Shown piece after piece: positions 63,274 through 64,000 of a stretch of 64,000 bases of DNA. The position numbers and the translations under genes are program-made. The notes beneath the pieces are model-generated. The model saw nothing but the letters and a program-made list of their open reading frames with translations. It searched no databases and was not told the DNA's origin. The DNA lies in contig CBDBVB010000003.1 in NCBI GenBank assembly GCA_965212545.1, positions 1 through 64,000 on the forward strand. The letters run 5' to 3'. This DNA comes from JABDIP01 sp965212545 (GTDB lineage Bacteria > Pseudomonadota > Alphaproteobacteria > DSM-16000 > Inquilinaceae). The stretch's first letter is position 1. Each line of letters opens with the position of its first letter.

Positions 63274-63531
63274 ATGAACAAGCTTCTCGGAGCGCTCATC
63301 GCAGCGGCATTTCTTGCAGGCGCCGGTGTCGCCAGCGCGGAGGAGGCAACGGGCACGATCGAAGGTGTCGACCTGCAGTCCCGCATGATCGTGCTCGATG
63401 ACGGAGCGGTGTACTCCGTGAATGAGGGCATTGCCCTCGAGACGCTACGCCCCGGCTCCGAGGTCACCGTTTCCTACGAGGAATCGAACGGCCAGAAGCT
63501 GATCAACAGCCTGACGGTCGACGCCGAATAG
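63274..63531 (+). CDS. DUF1344 small secreted protein
   Basis: The 85-residue protein has a signal peptide MNKLLGALIAAAFLAGAGVA with cleavage probably after ASA (about residue 22). The mature 62 residues read as the DUF1344 fold: TGTIEGVDLQSRMIVLDDGA and LRPGSEVTVSYEESNGQKLI. It is a small periplasmic beta-barrel-like domain of unknown function. AGGAGG lies eight bases upstream of ATG 63274, which fixes the start; the open frame extends upstream without conservation. Confidence 0.88.
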   Translation: MNKLLGALIAAAFLAGAGVASAEEATGTIEGVDLQSRMIVLDDGAVYSVNEGIALETLRPGSEVTVSYEESNGQKLINSLTVDAE

Positions 63532-63539
63532 AGCGATCC

Positions 63540-63572
63540 GGGCCGGGCGTTCGCCAAGCGGCCGCCCGGCCC
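63540..63572. terminator. Hairpin between convergent genes
   Basis: GGGCCGGGCG (63540-63549) and CGCCCGGCCC (63563-63572) form a perfect 10-bp stem around a 13-base loop, between the DUF1344 stop and the protease stop. A bidirectional terminator is likely, though no long T-run follows. Confidence 0.6.
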
Positions 63573-63579
63573 GTTACTG

Positions 63580-64000
63580 CTAGATGCAGTTGCGCGCGTA
63601 TTGCCGTACTGCACGTGGCAAACGGTCGGCGAGCCCGGCGGTCTGCAGGAAGCAGACGATGTCACTGGTGGGGATGACCGTGGTTTCGCCGGCAATCGGC
63701 AGATCCAGTGTTTGCGCTTCGTCGCCGGACAGTGAAAGCCGCGCCGTGCGATAGCCGCGGACGATGCCGATCAGGTCGCCGGTGCGATCGTCGAAGACCC
63801 CGCCGCCGCTGGTCCCGTATCCGACAACGGCGTCGATCAGAGCGACCGATCCCTCCATCGGCACCACAGCGCCGTTGCCGGCGATTTGGCTGACCACACC
63901 GTTGACCGCGGTACCGCGCCGCCCCCACGGGAACGAGATCACCCAGACATCGTCGCCCAGCCGAACATTCGATTTCAGCGTGACGGGCGCGACCGGCAAG
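63580..64000 (-). CDS. C-terminal part of a trypsin-like serine protease (S1C-like), cut by the window edge
   Basis: About 140 residues are visible. LGDDVWVISFPWGRRGTAVN leads to the catalytic serine segment VGYGTSGGGVFDDRTGDLIG (GTSGG with Ser as nucleophile), followed by GIVRGYRTARLSLSG. The histidine and aspartate of the triad would lie in the missing N-terminal part. The C-terminus ends ADRLPRAVRQYARNCI. The segment has no PDZ domain. It is convergent with the DUF1344 gene. Confidence 0.8.
   Translation of the reverse strand, partial: LPVAPVTLKSNVRLGDDVWVISFPWGRRGTAVNGVVSQIAGNGAVVPMEGSVALIDAVVGYGTSGGGVFDDRTGDLIGIVRGYRTARLSLSGDEAQTLDLPIAGETTVIPTSDIVCFLQTAGLADRLPRAVRQYARNCI

Overview
The window is GC-rich, gene-dense bacterial DNA. 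Its protein families (LipB, MaeB with a fused phosphotransacetylase domain, MgtE, PPK2, isovaleryl-CoA dehydrogenase, methylcrotonyl-CoA carboxylase, DUF1344, DUF4166 and TIGR01777 proteins, a GbsR-type regulator) suggest a free-living alphaproteobacterium, most likely in or near the Rhodospirillales. This is inferred from gene content; no rRNA or other phylogenetic marker is present.

Region 1 (1-2756) is ordinary chromosome: a truncated membrane-protein gene, a coiled-coil/SH3b protein, a phosphoribosyltransferase, lipB and tRNA-Leu(GAG). Region 2 (2757-10390) is a worn accessory patch. It holds a divergent TetR/cytochrome c' pair bracketed by two copies of the tRNA-Leu gene with its leader (the second copy degenerate), a frameshifted signal peptidase I gene, a displaced copy of the maeB leader, a TPR protein, a 132-bp tandem repeat beside a broken IS110-type transposase, and a DUF1656/HlyD efflux pair whose 5' side is cut by the IS remnant. 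Because relatives of both the tRNA-Leu leader and the maeB leader lie inside it, the patch looks like stepwise insertions between lipB-tRNA-Leu and maeB.

Region 3 (10391-21062) carries maeB-mgtE, a 1637-residue secreted subtilase with four PKD-like and three nearly identical LamG-like modules, a PaaI-type thioesterase and isovaleryl-CoA dehydrogenase. Region 4 (21457-40698) is an exopolysaccharide or O-antigen locus: dTDP-rhamnose genes rfbCBDA, a sugar aminotransferase directly coupled to a formyltransferase, a methyltransferase, an oxidoreductase, a sulfotransferase, a Wzx-type flippase, six glycosyltransferases on both strands and a GT-C-like membrane protein. Together they predict a surface glycan with rhamnose, an N-formylated amino sugar and possibly sulfate.

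Region 5 (40938-47953) is catabolic: thiolase, RidA, SDR, DUF3291, acyl-CoA dehydrogenase, HAD phosphatase, sulfatase and a DsbA-like isomerase. Region 6 (47975-52876) holds a retron-type reverse transcriptase downstream of TIGR01777 and DUF4166 genes, then a GbsR-like regulator with matching operator-like palindromes at its own start and ahead of that operon, then PPK2. Region 7 (53054-64000) has a TetR gene divergent from a Tat-secreted protein and an MBL hydrolase, a site-2 protease, a PhyH dioxygenase, a DUF6629 protein, an MDR reductase, a threonine dehydratase, methylcrotonyl-CoA carboxylase beta with an enoyl-CoA hydratase, a DUF1344 protein and the end of a trypsin-like protease gene.
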